DNA of 5,302 nucleotides, taken from assembly GCA_011065065.1 (NCBI GenBank), contig JAAKFL010000143.1, forward strand, positions 1-5,302, given 5' to 3'. Made by a program: the position numbers and the translations under genes. The notes beneath the pieces are model-generated. The model saw only the letters and a program-made list of their open reading frames with translations. It was not told the DNA's origin and made no database searches. Source of the DNA: Chlamydiota bacterium. Lineage in GTDB: Bacteria; Chlamydiota; Chlamydiia; Chlamydiales; SLFE01. This document shows positions 1 to 5,302 of this stretch, one piece after another. Within the stretch, counting starts at the first letter, position 1. Each line of letters opens with the position of its first letter.

Positions 1-68
1 TTAAATATCCAAAGCACAGCCAGTAAGATGATAAGACTGAAAAAAAGAGCTAGAAGAAACTTTTGCAT
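1..68 (-). CDS. Partial membrane or secreted protein, N-terminus only
   Basis: Only 22 codons lie in the window and the frame is open to the left edge. They read MQKFLLALFFSLIILLAVLWIF: one Lys near the start, then about 18 almost purely hydrophobic residues. This fits a signal peptide or an N-terminal membrane anchor, and no cleavage site is visible before the edge. The ATG (68-66) is preceded on the minus strand by GGTGGA, a fair ribosome-binding site, with a 6-nt spacer, which favours a real gene. It lies just downstream of groEL, and the groEL terminator's T-tract touches this ribosome-binding site. It would therefore need readthrough or a promoter inside groEL. The family cannot be told from 22 residues. 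A chance hydrophobic frame remains possible, because A-rich plus-strand sequence reads as Phe/Leu/Ile on the minus strand. Confidence 0.55.
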   Translation of the reverse strand, partial: MQKFLLALFFSLIILLAVLWIF

Positions 69-80
69 GATTGATCCACC

Positions 81-115
81 AAAAAAAACCTGTCACCACA
101 AATGCGGCAACAGGT
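81..115 (-). terminator. Rho-independent terminator of the groES-groEL operon
   Basis: Read on the minus strand, ACCTGT (115-110) pairs with ACAGGT (93-88). The inner segments TGCCGC and GTGGTG also pair, with three G-T wobbles, giving a stem of up to 12 bp around an ATTT loop. The closing T overlaps a run of eight T (88-81). It starts 22 nt after the groEL stop codon, as expected for the end of that operon. The next gene's ribosome-binding site begins directly after the T-run. Confidence 0.88.
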
Positions 116-137
116 ACAGCAAATAGCAAATTATCGA

Positions 138-1757
138 TTAATAGTCCATAGCTGGAACTGCTGGTTCCTTTTTCTCTTCTGGAGCTTCCGTGATCAACGC
201 TTCGGTTGTCAGCAGCAATCCAGAAATTGAAACCGCATTTTCCAAGGCTGAGCGAACAACCTTTGTCGGATCCACAATTCCTGCCTTGAACATATCGACA
301 AATTCGTTTTTTAAGGCATCGTAACCTTCGTTGGTTGACATAGACATGACCTTCTGAAGAATCAATGAGTCTTCTTGTCCTGCGTTCTTCGCAATTTGAC
401 GCAAAGGAGCGGTCAAAGAGCGGATCACAATTTGAACCCCTGTTCTTAGGTCTCCCTCAAGAGTTTTTGCTAATGCATTCAATGATTCGATACAGCGGAC
501 CAGTCCAACGCCACCACCAGGCAGAATTCCTTCTGCAACGGCAGCTTGCGTGGCATGCTGAGCATCTTCCACACGGTCTTTACGCTCTTTCATCTCCACT
601 TCAGTGAATCCTCCGACACGGATGACTCCGACTCCGCCCACAAGCTTCGCAAGGCGTTCTTGCAGCTTTTCACGGTCGTAATCCGATGTGCTCTCTTCGA
701 TTTGACGCTTAATCAACTCAGATCGTTCTTGAATGCGTGTTTTATCTCCGTAACCCTCAACAAGTGTGGTGTCCTCTTTTGAGACAGAGATCTTCTTGGC
801 TCGCCCAAGCATCTCAAGTGTCGTGGCTTCAAGTGTGAGTCCCACTTCTTCGCTGATCACTTGCCCACCGGTCAAGATCGCAAGATCTTCCAGCATCGCT
901 TTGCGGCGATCGCCAAATCCTGGAGACTTCATAGCACATACTTTCAAGCCTGCTCGCAGTCTGTTGACAACGAGTGTCGCAAGAGCGTCACCATCGACAT
1001 CTTCAGCGATGATCAACAACCCTTTTCCTGTTTCTGCAACAGCCTGAAGGATTGGAATCATGTCTTTGATTGCTGAAATTTTCTTGTCAAAGATTAAGAT
1101 GTACGCATCTTCAAGAACACATTCCTGAGTCTCTGGATTGGTCATGAAATAGGCGGATAAATACCCACGATCAAAATTCATTCCTTTCACAACTTCAAGT
1201 GTGGTCTCAAAACCTTTGGCATCTTCTACAGTGATGGTGCCATCTTTGCCTACTTTCTCCATGGCTTCCGCAATCAATTTTCCAATCTCTTCGTCGTTAT
1301 TCGAAGAAATGGTCGCGACTTGTGCGATCTCTTCTTGGCTTTCTACTTTTTTGGAAAGTTTATTCAGCTCTTTCACAGCTGTTGTCACGGCAATATCCAT
1401 CCCGCGCTTTAAATCCATCGGGTTGGCTCCCGCCACCACATTGCGAAGACCTTCCTTATAAATCGCTTCTGCTAGGACTGTTGCTGTCGTGGTCCCGTCA
1501 CCAGCTTTATCAGAAGTTTTGCTGGCCACCTCTTTTACCATCTGAGCGCCCATGTTCTCGGACTTGTCCTCTAGTTCGATCTCTTTTGCCACCGTGACAC
1601 CATCTTTTGTGATGTGGGGTGGCCCAAATGACTTGTCAATGATGACATTGCGTCCTTTTGGTCCAAGAGTGACTTTAACAGCGTCGGTAAGGGCGATTAC
1701 TCCCTTCAAAATCTTCTGCCGCGCTTTCTCTTCAAAATGAATTTGCTTCTTTGCCAT
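138..1757 (-). CDS. groEL: Chaperonin GroEL (Hsp60), 539 aa
   Basis: This is the ATP-driven cytoplasmic folding chaperone, which forms a double-ring 14-mer capped by GroES. The full chain aligns without gaps at the key sites, using E. coli-like numbering. The ATP-binding loop GDGTTT is at 86-91 with D87, and the catalytic Asp is D398 in VEDAQHAT. The family signature region ends in LPGGG at 412-416. In AAVAEG (405-410) an Ala occupies a place usually held by Asp/Glu/Gln. The C-terminus is EKKEPAVPAMDY, without the Gly-Gly-Met repeats of E. coli; this tail and NPETQECVLEDA (207-218) resemble chlamydial GroEL as I recall it. The start is supported by AAGGAGA, which overlaps the groES stop codon, 9 nt before the ATG. 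Chlamydiae usually carry extra groEL paralogs; the one beside groES is the canonical chaperonin. Confidence 0.98.
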   Translation of the reverse strand: MAKKQIHFEEKARQKILKGVIALTDAVKVTLGPKGRNVIIDKSFGPPHITKDGVTVAKEIELEDKSENMGAQMVKEVASKTSDKAGDGTTTATVLAEAIYKEGLRNVVAGANPMDLKRGMDIAVTTAVKELNKLSKKVESQEEIAQVATISSNNDEEIGKLIAEAMEKVGKDGTITVEDAKGFETTLEVVKGMNFDRGYLSAYFMTNPETQECVLEDAYILIFDKKISAIKDMIPILQAVAETGKGLLIIAEDVDGDALATLVVNRLRAGLKVCAMKSPGFGDRRKAMLEDLAILTGGQVISEEVGLTLEATTLEMLGRAKKISVSKEDTTLVEGYGDKTRIQERSELIKRQIEESTSDYDREKLQERLAKLVGGVGVIRVGGFTEVEMKERKDRVEDAQHATQAAVAEGILPGGGVGLVRCIESLNALAKTLEGDLRTGVQIVIRSLTAPLRQIAKNAGQEDSLILQKVMSMSTNEGYDALKNEFVDMFKAGIVDPTKVVRSALENAVSISGLLLTTEALITEAPEEKKEPAVPAMDY

Positions 1758-1770
1758 AATAATAATCTCC

Positions 1771-2091
1771 TTATTCTACAATAGCGATGATGTCATCGGA
1801 TCGGACGATAATATACTCTTCGTCTTCAATCGTTACTTCTGTCCCTGAATACTTGTCCATTAAGATAATGTCTCCAGCCTTGACAGGAACCGGCTCCAGA
1901 TTTCCATCTTTGTCTTTCTTTCCATCACCGATGGCCAACACTTTCGCTTTCTCTTGCTTTTTCTTCGCTGAGTCTGGAAGAATGATTCCTCCCTTCAAAG
2001 CTTCTTCTGCTTCCAACCTTTTCACCAAGACCCGATTTCCTAATGGCTTGAGATTTGGTGTCTTTGTCTTTGTTTTCTCTTCTGTTGGCAT
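1771..2091 (-). CDS. groES: Co-chaperonin GroES (Hsp10), 106 aa
   Basis: This is the heptameric lid that binds the GroEL ring and closes the folding chamber. The family signature LKPLGNRVLVK is at residues 14-24. The mobile loop follows, with GGIILPD at 34-40; its hydrophobic triplet I36-I37-L38 is the part that docks on GroEL. The C-terminal half has the usual KAGDIILMDKYSG (71-83) and the EEYIIVRSDDIIAIVE ending. It is somewhat longer than the usual 95-100 residues because of a Lys/Thr-rich N-terminal extension (residues 2-11). The start is supported by AGGAG (2103-2099) with a 7-nt spacer. It is the first gene of the groESL operon, 13 nt upstream of groEL, with a CIRCE operator in front of it that implies HrcA repression relieved by heat. 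Confidence 0.97.
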   Translation of the reverse strand: MPTEEKTKTKTPNLKPLGNRVLVKRLEAEEALKGGIILPDSAKKKQEKAKVLAIGDGKKDKDGNLEPVPVKAGDIILMDKYSGTEVTIEDEEYIIVRSDDIIAIVE

Positions 2092-2137
2092 AGTTAATCT
2101 CCTCGTTTAAAAGAGTTTGGGTTAAGTTTCACTAATA

Positions 2138-2166
2138 TTTATACATAATGCCAATTTTTATTGCAA
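2138..2166 (-). promoter_or_regulatory. Candidate sigma-70-type promoter P2 for groES-groEL
   Basis: On the minus strand TTGCAA (2166-2161), a 17-nt spacer and TATAAA (2143-2138) give optimal spacing and a near-consensus -10. Transcription would start near 2131, leaving a leader of about 40 nt before the groES ATG. The -35 box lies exactly at the centre of the 30-bp palindrome, and the CIRCE operator ends 6 nt upstream of it. This is inferred from sequence only. Confidence 0.5.
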
Positions 2167-2178
2167 TAAAAATTGGCA
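2149..2178. repeat. Perfect 30-bp palindrome in the groES control region
   Basis: The 15-base arms starting TGCCAATTTTTATTG are exact reverse complements with no spacer; the centre is TTGCAA. The right end (TTGGCA, 2173-2178) is also the first six bases of the CIRCE left arm, so the element adds a mirrored third copy of that half-site (TGCCAA, 2149-2154). The centre coincides with the -35 box of candidate promoter P2. As RNA it would form an AT-rich hairpin of about 13 bp in any transcript reading through from pepF. No T-run follows on either strand, so it is not a standard terminator. Confidence 0.9.
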
Positions 2179-2199
2179 CTCATAACATAAGTTTGCTAA
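2173..2199. promoter_or_regulatory. CIRCE operator (HrcA-binding site)
   Basis: The plus strand reads TTGGCACTC, nine bases, GTTTGCTAA. The known CIRCE consensus is TTAGCACTC-N9-GAGTGCTAA. Spacing is exact and 15 of 18 arm bases match (8 of 9 and 7 of 9). It sits between pepF and groES, upstream of the groES start, where CIRCE is found in many bacteria including Chlamydia. The expected role is repression of groESL by HrcA at normal temperature. Confidence 0.88.
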
Positions 2200-2206
2200 C
2201 TTTCAA
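2179..2206 (-). promoter_or_regulatory. Candidate promoter P1 overlapping CIRCE
   Basis: On the minus strand TTGAAA (2206-2201), a 16-nt spacer and TATGAG (2184-2179) form a weaker match, with 4 of 6 at the -10. The CIRCE operator covers nearly all of it, which is the geometry expected for direct blocking by HrcA. It competes with P2 as the groESL promoter, and both may be used. Confidence 0.35.
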
Positions 2207-2211
2207 AAATT

Positions 2212-4014
2212 TTATATAAGTTTTTCTAATTGATCGAGCAATTTGTCAAAAGTGTCGATGGCTGATGAGACTGGTTGCGACGATGTCATGTCGACACCGG
2301 CGATATTCAGCACGTCGATTGGGTAGGTGCAGCTTCCGCTTTTCAGGAAGTTCAGGTAGTCCTCACGTTTTTGTTCTCCTCCTTGCATGACACGGTTGCA
2401 AAGAGCCAGGGCTGCGCTGATTCCTGTGGCATATTGATAGACGTAGAAGTTGTAATAAAAGTGGGGGATACGGGCCCATTCAACCATTCCTGGTGGATCA
2501 ATGACAACGTCTGGACCAAAATACTTTTCATTGAGTGCTTTGAATTCGTCTGTAAGGAGGTCAGGGGTGAGTGGGACATAATTTTCGGTGAGGCTATGGA
2601 GCTTCAGCTCATATTCGGCAAACATTGTTTGGCGGAACAGAGTTCCCCGGATATCTTCCAGTTTTTGGTGGATGAGGAAGATTTGCTCTTTTTTATCCGT
2701 TCGGGTCTTGAGCAGATGCTGCATGAGCAGTTCTTCGTTGAAAGTTGAGGCCACTTCTGCGACAAAGATGGAATAATCGCCGTAGTGGTACGGTTGGAAC
2801 TGCTTGCTGTAGGTGCTGTGCATACTGTGTCCTGCTTCGTGGGCAAGAGTGAAGACATCTCTAAGGAGTCCTTTGTAGTTCATGAGGATGTAGGGCATGC
2901 TATCATAGCAGCCACTGGAATAGGCGCCTGATCGCTTATTTTCATTTTCATAGCGGTCCACCCACCGTTGTTCATTCAGACCTTTAGCCAAAGTCTCTTG
3001 ATATTCGGAGCCAAGAACGGATGTGGAGTCGACGATATGTTGGACAGCTTCATCAAAGGACATGCGAATGTCGACGTCAGGAGTGATGGGAGCTGACAAG
3101 TCGTATAAATGGAGGCTGTCGAGTCCCAGAACCTTTTTTTTCAGTCCTAAATAGCGGTGTAAGCTGCTGAGGCGACCGTTAACGGTGTCGATCAAGGTTT
3201 GGTAGACAGAGGTGGGGATGTTATTCCGTTTTAAGGAAGCTTCCAAAGTAGAGGAATATTGACGGCAACGTGACTTAAATACATCGTTTTGGACTTGGCC
3301 CACCAAAACCTCTGCCAGTGTATTCTGGTACTCCTTAAACTTCGCATGATAGGTCTCAAAAGTATTTTGCCTTAACGTCCGATCTGTGTGTTTCAGATAG
3401 ACCATGTATTGACCATGGGTCAGGGGATGAGACTGTCCGTGACTATCTTGAACATTTCCGAATTTGAAGTCAGTGTCATTGATTGCGCAAAATGTTTTGT
3501 AAGGGAGCATCAGTGATTGGTCGACTTGCGCAAGAATCGCCTCTTCTTTTTTCGAAAGAGTATGTGGTTTCAGCCTGATTATTGATTCCAGGTAGTGACG
3601 ATATTCTTTTAGTTGAGGGGAGTTTAAGTACTGTTCAATTTTCTCATCTGGTAGAGCGAGAAGTTCAGGTTCAAACCAAGAAGTTTCTTGTTGGAATTGG
3701 TGAAGTGCTGTTGTGATACGAGCGAATGAAGCTTTGTGGTCATTGTGAGCTAAATCTTCATCGTGTCTTAAGTGAGCATATGTATAAAGGGCAGCCAATT
3801 TACGATGCACATTCATCATCTCTTCAAGAGCCGTTTTTAAAATGAGATCGCTTTCGACAAGCCTCCCAACCAACGCATGAATCGTAGGCCAATGCGGGGC
3901 TGTTTCACTTTCAAAAACGCTGACGAATTCACGATTCCAAGTTTGCAAATCTGAAAAAAGCGCCTCCACATTCCAGGCATTCTCTGAACCAATTTCTGAA
4001 CGAGTTTTGATCAT
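2212..4014 (-). CDS. pepF: Oligoendopeptidase F, M3-family zinc metallopeptidase
   Basis: This is a cytoplasmic peptidase that cuts short oligopeptides, probably recycling products of protein breakdown. Counting from the ATG at 4014 the protein has 600 residues, the usual PepF length. The zinc motif HEAGH is at 392-396 (ligands H392 and H396, catalytic E393). The third ligand is E420 in VAEVASTFNEE, 28 residues after H392, as expected for the family. The C-terminal HFYYNFYVYQYATG block (about 518-531) carries the His/Tyr residues that shape the substrate site in M3 enzymes. The N-terminal half is helical, with no signal peptide. An in-frame ATG at 4035 would add seven residues (MSSRGGN) but has no ribosome-binding site, whereas 4014 has a perfect one. 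It lies 120 bp upstream of groES on the same strand, an order I recall from Chlamydia. No clear promoter or intrinsic terminator was found for it. Confidence 0.95.
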   Translation of the reverse strand: MIKTRSEIGSENAWNVEALFSDLQTWNREFVSVFESETAPHWPTIHALVGRLVESDLILKTALEEMMNVHRKLAALYTYAHLRHDEDLAHNDHKASFARITTALHQFQQETSWFEPELLALPDEKIEQYLNSPQLKEYRHYLESIIRLKPHTLSKKEEAILAQVDQSLMLPYKTFCAINDTDFKFGNVQDSHGQSHPLTHGQYMVYLKHTDRTLRQNTFETYHAKFKEYQNTLAEVLVGQVQNDVFKSRCRQYSSTLEASLKRNNIPTSVYQTLIDTVNGRLSSLHRYLGLKKKVLGLDSLHLYDLSAPITPDVDIRMSFDEAVQHIVDSTSVLGSEYQETLAKGLNEQRWVDRYENENKRSGAYSSGCYDSMPYILMNYKGLLRDVFTLAHEAGHSMHSTYSKQFQPYHYGDYSIFVAEVASTFNEELLMQHLLKTRTDKKEQIFLIHQKLEDIRGTLFRQTMFAEYELKLHSLTENYVPLTPDLLTDEFKALNEKYFGPDVVIDPPGMVEWARIPHFYYNFYVYQYATGISAALALCNRVMQGGEQKREDYLNFLKSGSCTYPIDVLNIAGVDMTSSQPVSSAIDTFDKLLDQLEKLI

Positions 4015-4018
4015 GTTT

Positions 4019-4024
4019 CCTCCT
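4019..4024 (-). promoter_or_regulatory. Ribosome-binding site deciding the pepF start
   Basis: The minus strand reads AGGAGG four bases before the ATG at 4014-4012 (AGGAGGAAACATG). Nothing similar precedes the other in-frame ATG at 4035. The spacer is short for a full AGGAGG pairing but normal if the ribosome uses AGGAG. This supports a 600-residue PepF. Confidence 0.8.
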
Positions 4025-4256
4025 CTGGATGACATTCAATTTTACTGGAGTCAGGTTCAGAGATCAATAGGAAACTTAAGTCTCGGGTTATTAGGGAGAT
4101 AGAAATTTCTTGAAATAAAAAACGAATTGTTTTTGGATGTGAAGTAGACATTAATAAGATCTCATTACCTGATCGTGCCACTCAGCACTGTTTCATTAAC
4201 TGACGACTTTTCAACAATAATTGTGATTCGATTTTGTGCAGCTCTCTCCTTCTGAG

Positions 4257-4286
4257 TTGGATGAAATAGAATCACAATATTATAAG
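4257..4286 (+). promoter_or_regulatory. Weak candidate promoter for the OB-fold gene
   Basis: TTGGAT (4257-4262), an 18-nt spacer and TATAAG (4281-4286) resemble sigma-70 boxes; TATTAT at 4278-4283 is an alternative -10. Transcription would begin around 4290, just before the ribosome-binding site at 4293-4298, giving a very short leader of about 15 nt. The call is tentative. Confidence 0.3.
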
Positions 4287-4306
4287 CCATTAAAGGAGAG
4301 TCAAAT

Positions 4307-5092
4307 ATGAAGTCTCTAGTTAAAAAAATTTGGGTTTTGCCACTTTTCGGTTTGATGTTCTTTTGGGGTATCAGCATGATGGCGATCCCTTCAAAGGCCA
4401 GTAGCCTATCTGGCAATAACTTGGTTGCTGCAACCAAGATTAGTCCGATCAAAAGCCTCTTAAATGTAAGAGATGAGGCGATTGTATCGATTCGAGGACG
4501 AGTTGTGAAGTTCAAAGAAGGTGAATCATTGGTGATTGACGATGGAACTGAGCAAATTGCCATTCAGTATCAAGATAAGTTTAAGCCACTTAAGTTACAT
4601 GTTGGTGAAACAATAGCTATACGTGGTGAGTTAAATATCGACCGCAATGATTATCGAGAAATTCTGGCTCAGGAAATCTATAATCAAAATGGTCGTGTGT
4701 ATCCTCAGAGAGAAATGACCACAAGGCTTCGTGAGAATCAGAATGCTCAGACTCGTTTTGATAACAATCAAAACCGCAATCAACCTAGAACTCAAACTCA
4801 AAGTCAGTATCGTTACAACAATCAAAACACAGGAACGATTTCTATTTCAGAAATTTTACGAAAAACTCCAACAGGCAATACAGTGATTGTCGAAGGTGTG
4901 ATTGTAAGCTTACCTGAACAAGATCTGTTGGTACTACGTGATTCTTCTGGTGAAATCATTATCGATGTTGACGATGCTCCTCAATCTCTTAATTTGAGAA
5001 AGGGTGACACCATCAACGTTGAAGCGATTGTGACTGGTGGAAAGAATGGTAAAAAAGAGTTAGAAGCTTTGAAAATCAGAAAAACTAAGTAA
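4307..5092 (+). CDS. Exported protein with two OB-fold-like domains and a Gln/Asn-rich linker, 261 aa
   Basis: The N-terminus (MKSLVKK, a hydrophobic stretch at 8-27, then PSKA) is a typical Sec signal peptide with likely cleavage after A31, so the protein acts outside the cytoplasm. Two similar beta-rich segments follow. The first is at about 57-125 (VSIRGRVVKF, LVIDDGTEQIAIQY, GETIAIRGEL); the second is at about 177-258 (VIVEGVIVSL, LLVLRDSSGEIIIDVDD, GDTINVEAIV). The second strongly recalls the BOF/YgiW-type bacterial OB-fold (barrel strand, turn, 'RD.SGEI..D'). Between them, about 132-176, is a Gln/Asn/Arg/Thr-rich linker with NNQN twice (153-156, 171-174), encoded by an exact 12-nt repeat. 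AAGGAG with an 8-nt spacer supports this ATG. The gene is transcribed alone, divergent from pepF, and closed by its own terminator. Specific function and ligand are unknown; relatives such as YgiW are periplasmic stress-linked proteins. The OB-fold call is by pattern, not by search. Confidence 0.88.
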   Translation: MKSLVKKIWVLPLFGLMFFWGISMMAIPSKASSLSGNNLVAATKISPIKSLLNVRDEAIVSIRGRVVKFKEGESLVIDDGTEQIAIQYQDKFKPLKLHVGETIAIRGELNIDRNDYREILAQEIYNQNGRVYPQREMTTRLRENQNAQTRFDNNQNRNQPRTQTQSQYRYNNQNTGTISISEILRKTPTGNTVIVEGVIVSLPEQDLLVLRDSSGEIIIDVDDAPQSLNLRKGDTINVEAIVTGGKNGKKELEALKIRKTK

Positions 5093-5118
5093 TTATTCGT
5101 TCTTCATTCGTTTCCTTG

Positions 5119-5152
5119 CGCAGAGAGGCTAGTCCTCTCTGCGTTTTTTTTT
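5119..5152 (+). terminator. Rho-independent terminator of the OB-fold gene
   Basis: A perfect 10-bp GC-rich stem, CGCAGAGAGG (5119-5128) with CCTCTCTGCG (5134-5143), encloses a CTAGT loop and is followed by nine T (5144-5152). It begins 26 nt after the stop codon. A clear intrinsic terminator. Confidence 0.96.
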
Positions 5153-5225
5153 GCCAGTGACTTTGGAAATTTAACCGCGAAGCGAGCCAGTCCTCATGGA
5201 CCCCTATCGGGAAATAACCACATCC
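5153..5225. other. Short non-coding spacer
   Basis: The 73 bases between the terminator and the inverted repeat hold no open frame with a ribosome-binding site. The stretch ACCGCGAAGCGAG (5173-5185) is reminiscent of dispersed CCGCGAAG-type intergenic repeats, but one short copy is not enough to call one. Confidence 0.5.
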
Positions 5226-5302
5226 TGTCCATCCTTACAATCCTTTTATCCTGTTTTTTTTAGCACGGGATAACAGGATAAAAAGGATTGTAAGGATGGA
5301 CA
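5226..5302. repeat. Long near-perfect inverted repeat made of about 9-nt ATCCT/AGGAT units
   Basis: The left arm (5226-5255, starting TGTCCATCCTTACAATCC) and the right arm (5272-5302) are reverse complements over 30/31 bases. The only difference is one extra base in an A/T run of the right arm. The loop is 16 nt (5256-5271). Inside the arms ATCC recurs at 5222, 5231, 5240 and 5248, and on the right AGGAT ends at 5279, 5288 and 5297, a spacing of 8-9 nt. The right arm ends on the last base of the window, so the element may continue. It looks like a dispersed intergenic or miniature element rather than a terminator, since no T-run follows the stem inside the window. Confidence 0.88.

Larger units (their letters stand above)
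4015..4306. other. Divergent intergenic region between pepF and the OB-fold gene
   Basis: This AT-rich spacer separates the two divergent genes and should hold both promoters. For pepF I find no convincing pair of boxes. For the plus-strand gene a weak candidate lies at 4257-4286. A 10-bp palindrome AGAAATTTCT occurs at 4101-4110, probably by chance. I see no gene, tRNA, riboswitch or second CIRCE here. Confidence 0.6.

Noticed and set aside
1787..2110. 107-codon plus-strand open frame opposite groES
   Set aside because: It mirrors groES codon structure; the Ser/Phe-rich product is typical of an antisense shadow.
2149..2178. Palindrome as an intrinsic terminator for pepF
   Set aside because: The stem is AT-rich and followed by ATTATG-like sequence rather than a T-run.
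2275..2748. 157-codon plus-strand open frame inside pepF
   Set aside because: It lies fully antisense to the conserved catalytic part of PepF, has no clear ribosome-binding site and no recognisable domain.
4015..4035. Seven-residue N-terminal extension of PepF from the ATG at 4035
   Set aside because: No ribosome-binding site precedes 4035, whereas the ATG at 4014 has AGGAGG four bases upstream; the extra codons overlap that site.
4175..4190. Second CIRCE-like site (GCACTG-type half-site) upstream of the OB-fold gene
   Set aside because: Only a partial half-site is present, and no partner arm lies at the required 9-nt spacing.
4165..4563. 132-codon minus-strand open frame over the intergenic region and the OB-fold gene 5' end
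   Set aside because: It starts inside the OB-fold coding region with no ribosome-binding site, and its product resembles no family; the plus-strand gene has a signal peptide, a ribosome-binding site and a terminator.
5222..5302. CRISPR array
   Set aside because: The units are only 8-9 nt, arranged as one inverted repeat without 25-40-nt direct repeats or unique spacers.

Overview
The window looks like a piece of a chlamydial genome, probably an environmental (Parachlamydia-like) relative rather than Chlamydia itself. The main reasons are the gene order oligoendopeptidase F - groES - groEL on one strand, which I recall from Chlamydia (pepF, groES and groEL adjacent), and the GroEL sequence. 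It carries chlamydia-like stretches such as NPETQECVLEDA and ends in MDY instead of a Gly-Gly-Met tail. This is family-level recognition from memory, not a search.

Layout, left to right. Positions 1-68 (minus) hold the first 22 codons of a membrane or secreted protein that runs off the left edge. Positions 81-115 are a strong intrinsic terminator closing the groESL operon. Positions 138-2091 (minus) are groEL and groES, 13 nt apart. Positions 2092-2211 are the operon's control region, with a HrcA-type CIRCE operator (15 of 18 arm bases match consensus), candidate sigma-70-type promoters, and a perfect 30-bp palindrome that shares bases with the CIRCE arm. Positions 2212-4014 (minus) are pepF, an M3-family zinc oligopeptidase with an intact HEAGH motif; its start is better placed 7 codons inside the longest reading frame. 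Positions 4015-4306 are a divergent intergenic region. Positions 4307-5092 (plus) encode an exported 261-residue protein with two OB-fold-like domains joined by a Gln/Asn/Arg-rich linker, followed by a textbook terminator at 5119-5152. The last 77 bases (5226-5302) are a long near-perfect inverted repeat built from roughly 9-nt ATCCT/AGGAT units, ending on the final base of the window.

Functionally, most of the window is protein quality control: the GroEL/GroES folding machine under heat-shock repression, next to a cytoplasmic oligopeptidase. The divergent OB-fold gene is a separate transcription unit acting outside the cytoplasm. I see no CRISPR, toxin-antitoxin, phage or defence system. The points most worth a second look are the composite CIRCE/palindrome control region, the tandem OB-fold exported protein, and the terminal inverted repeat.
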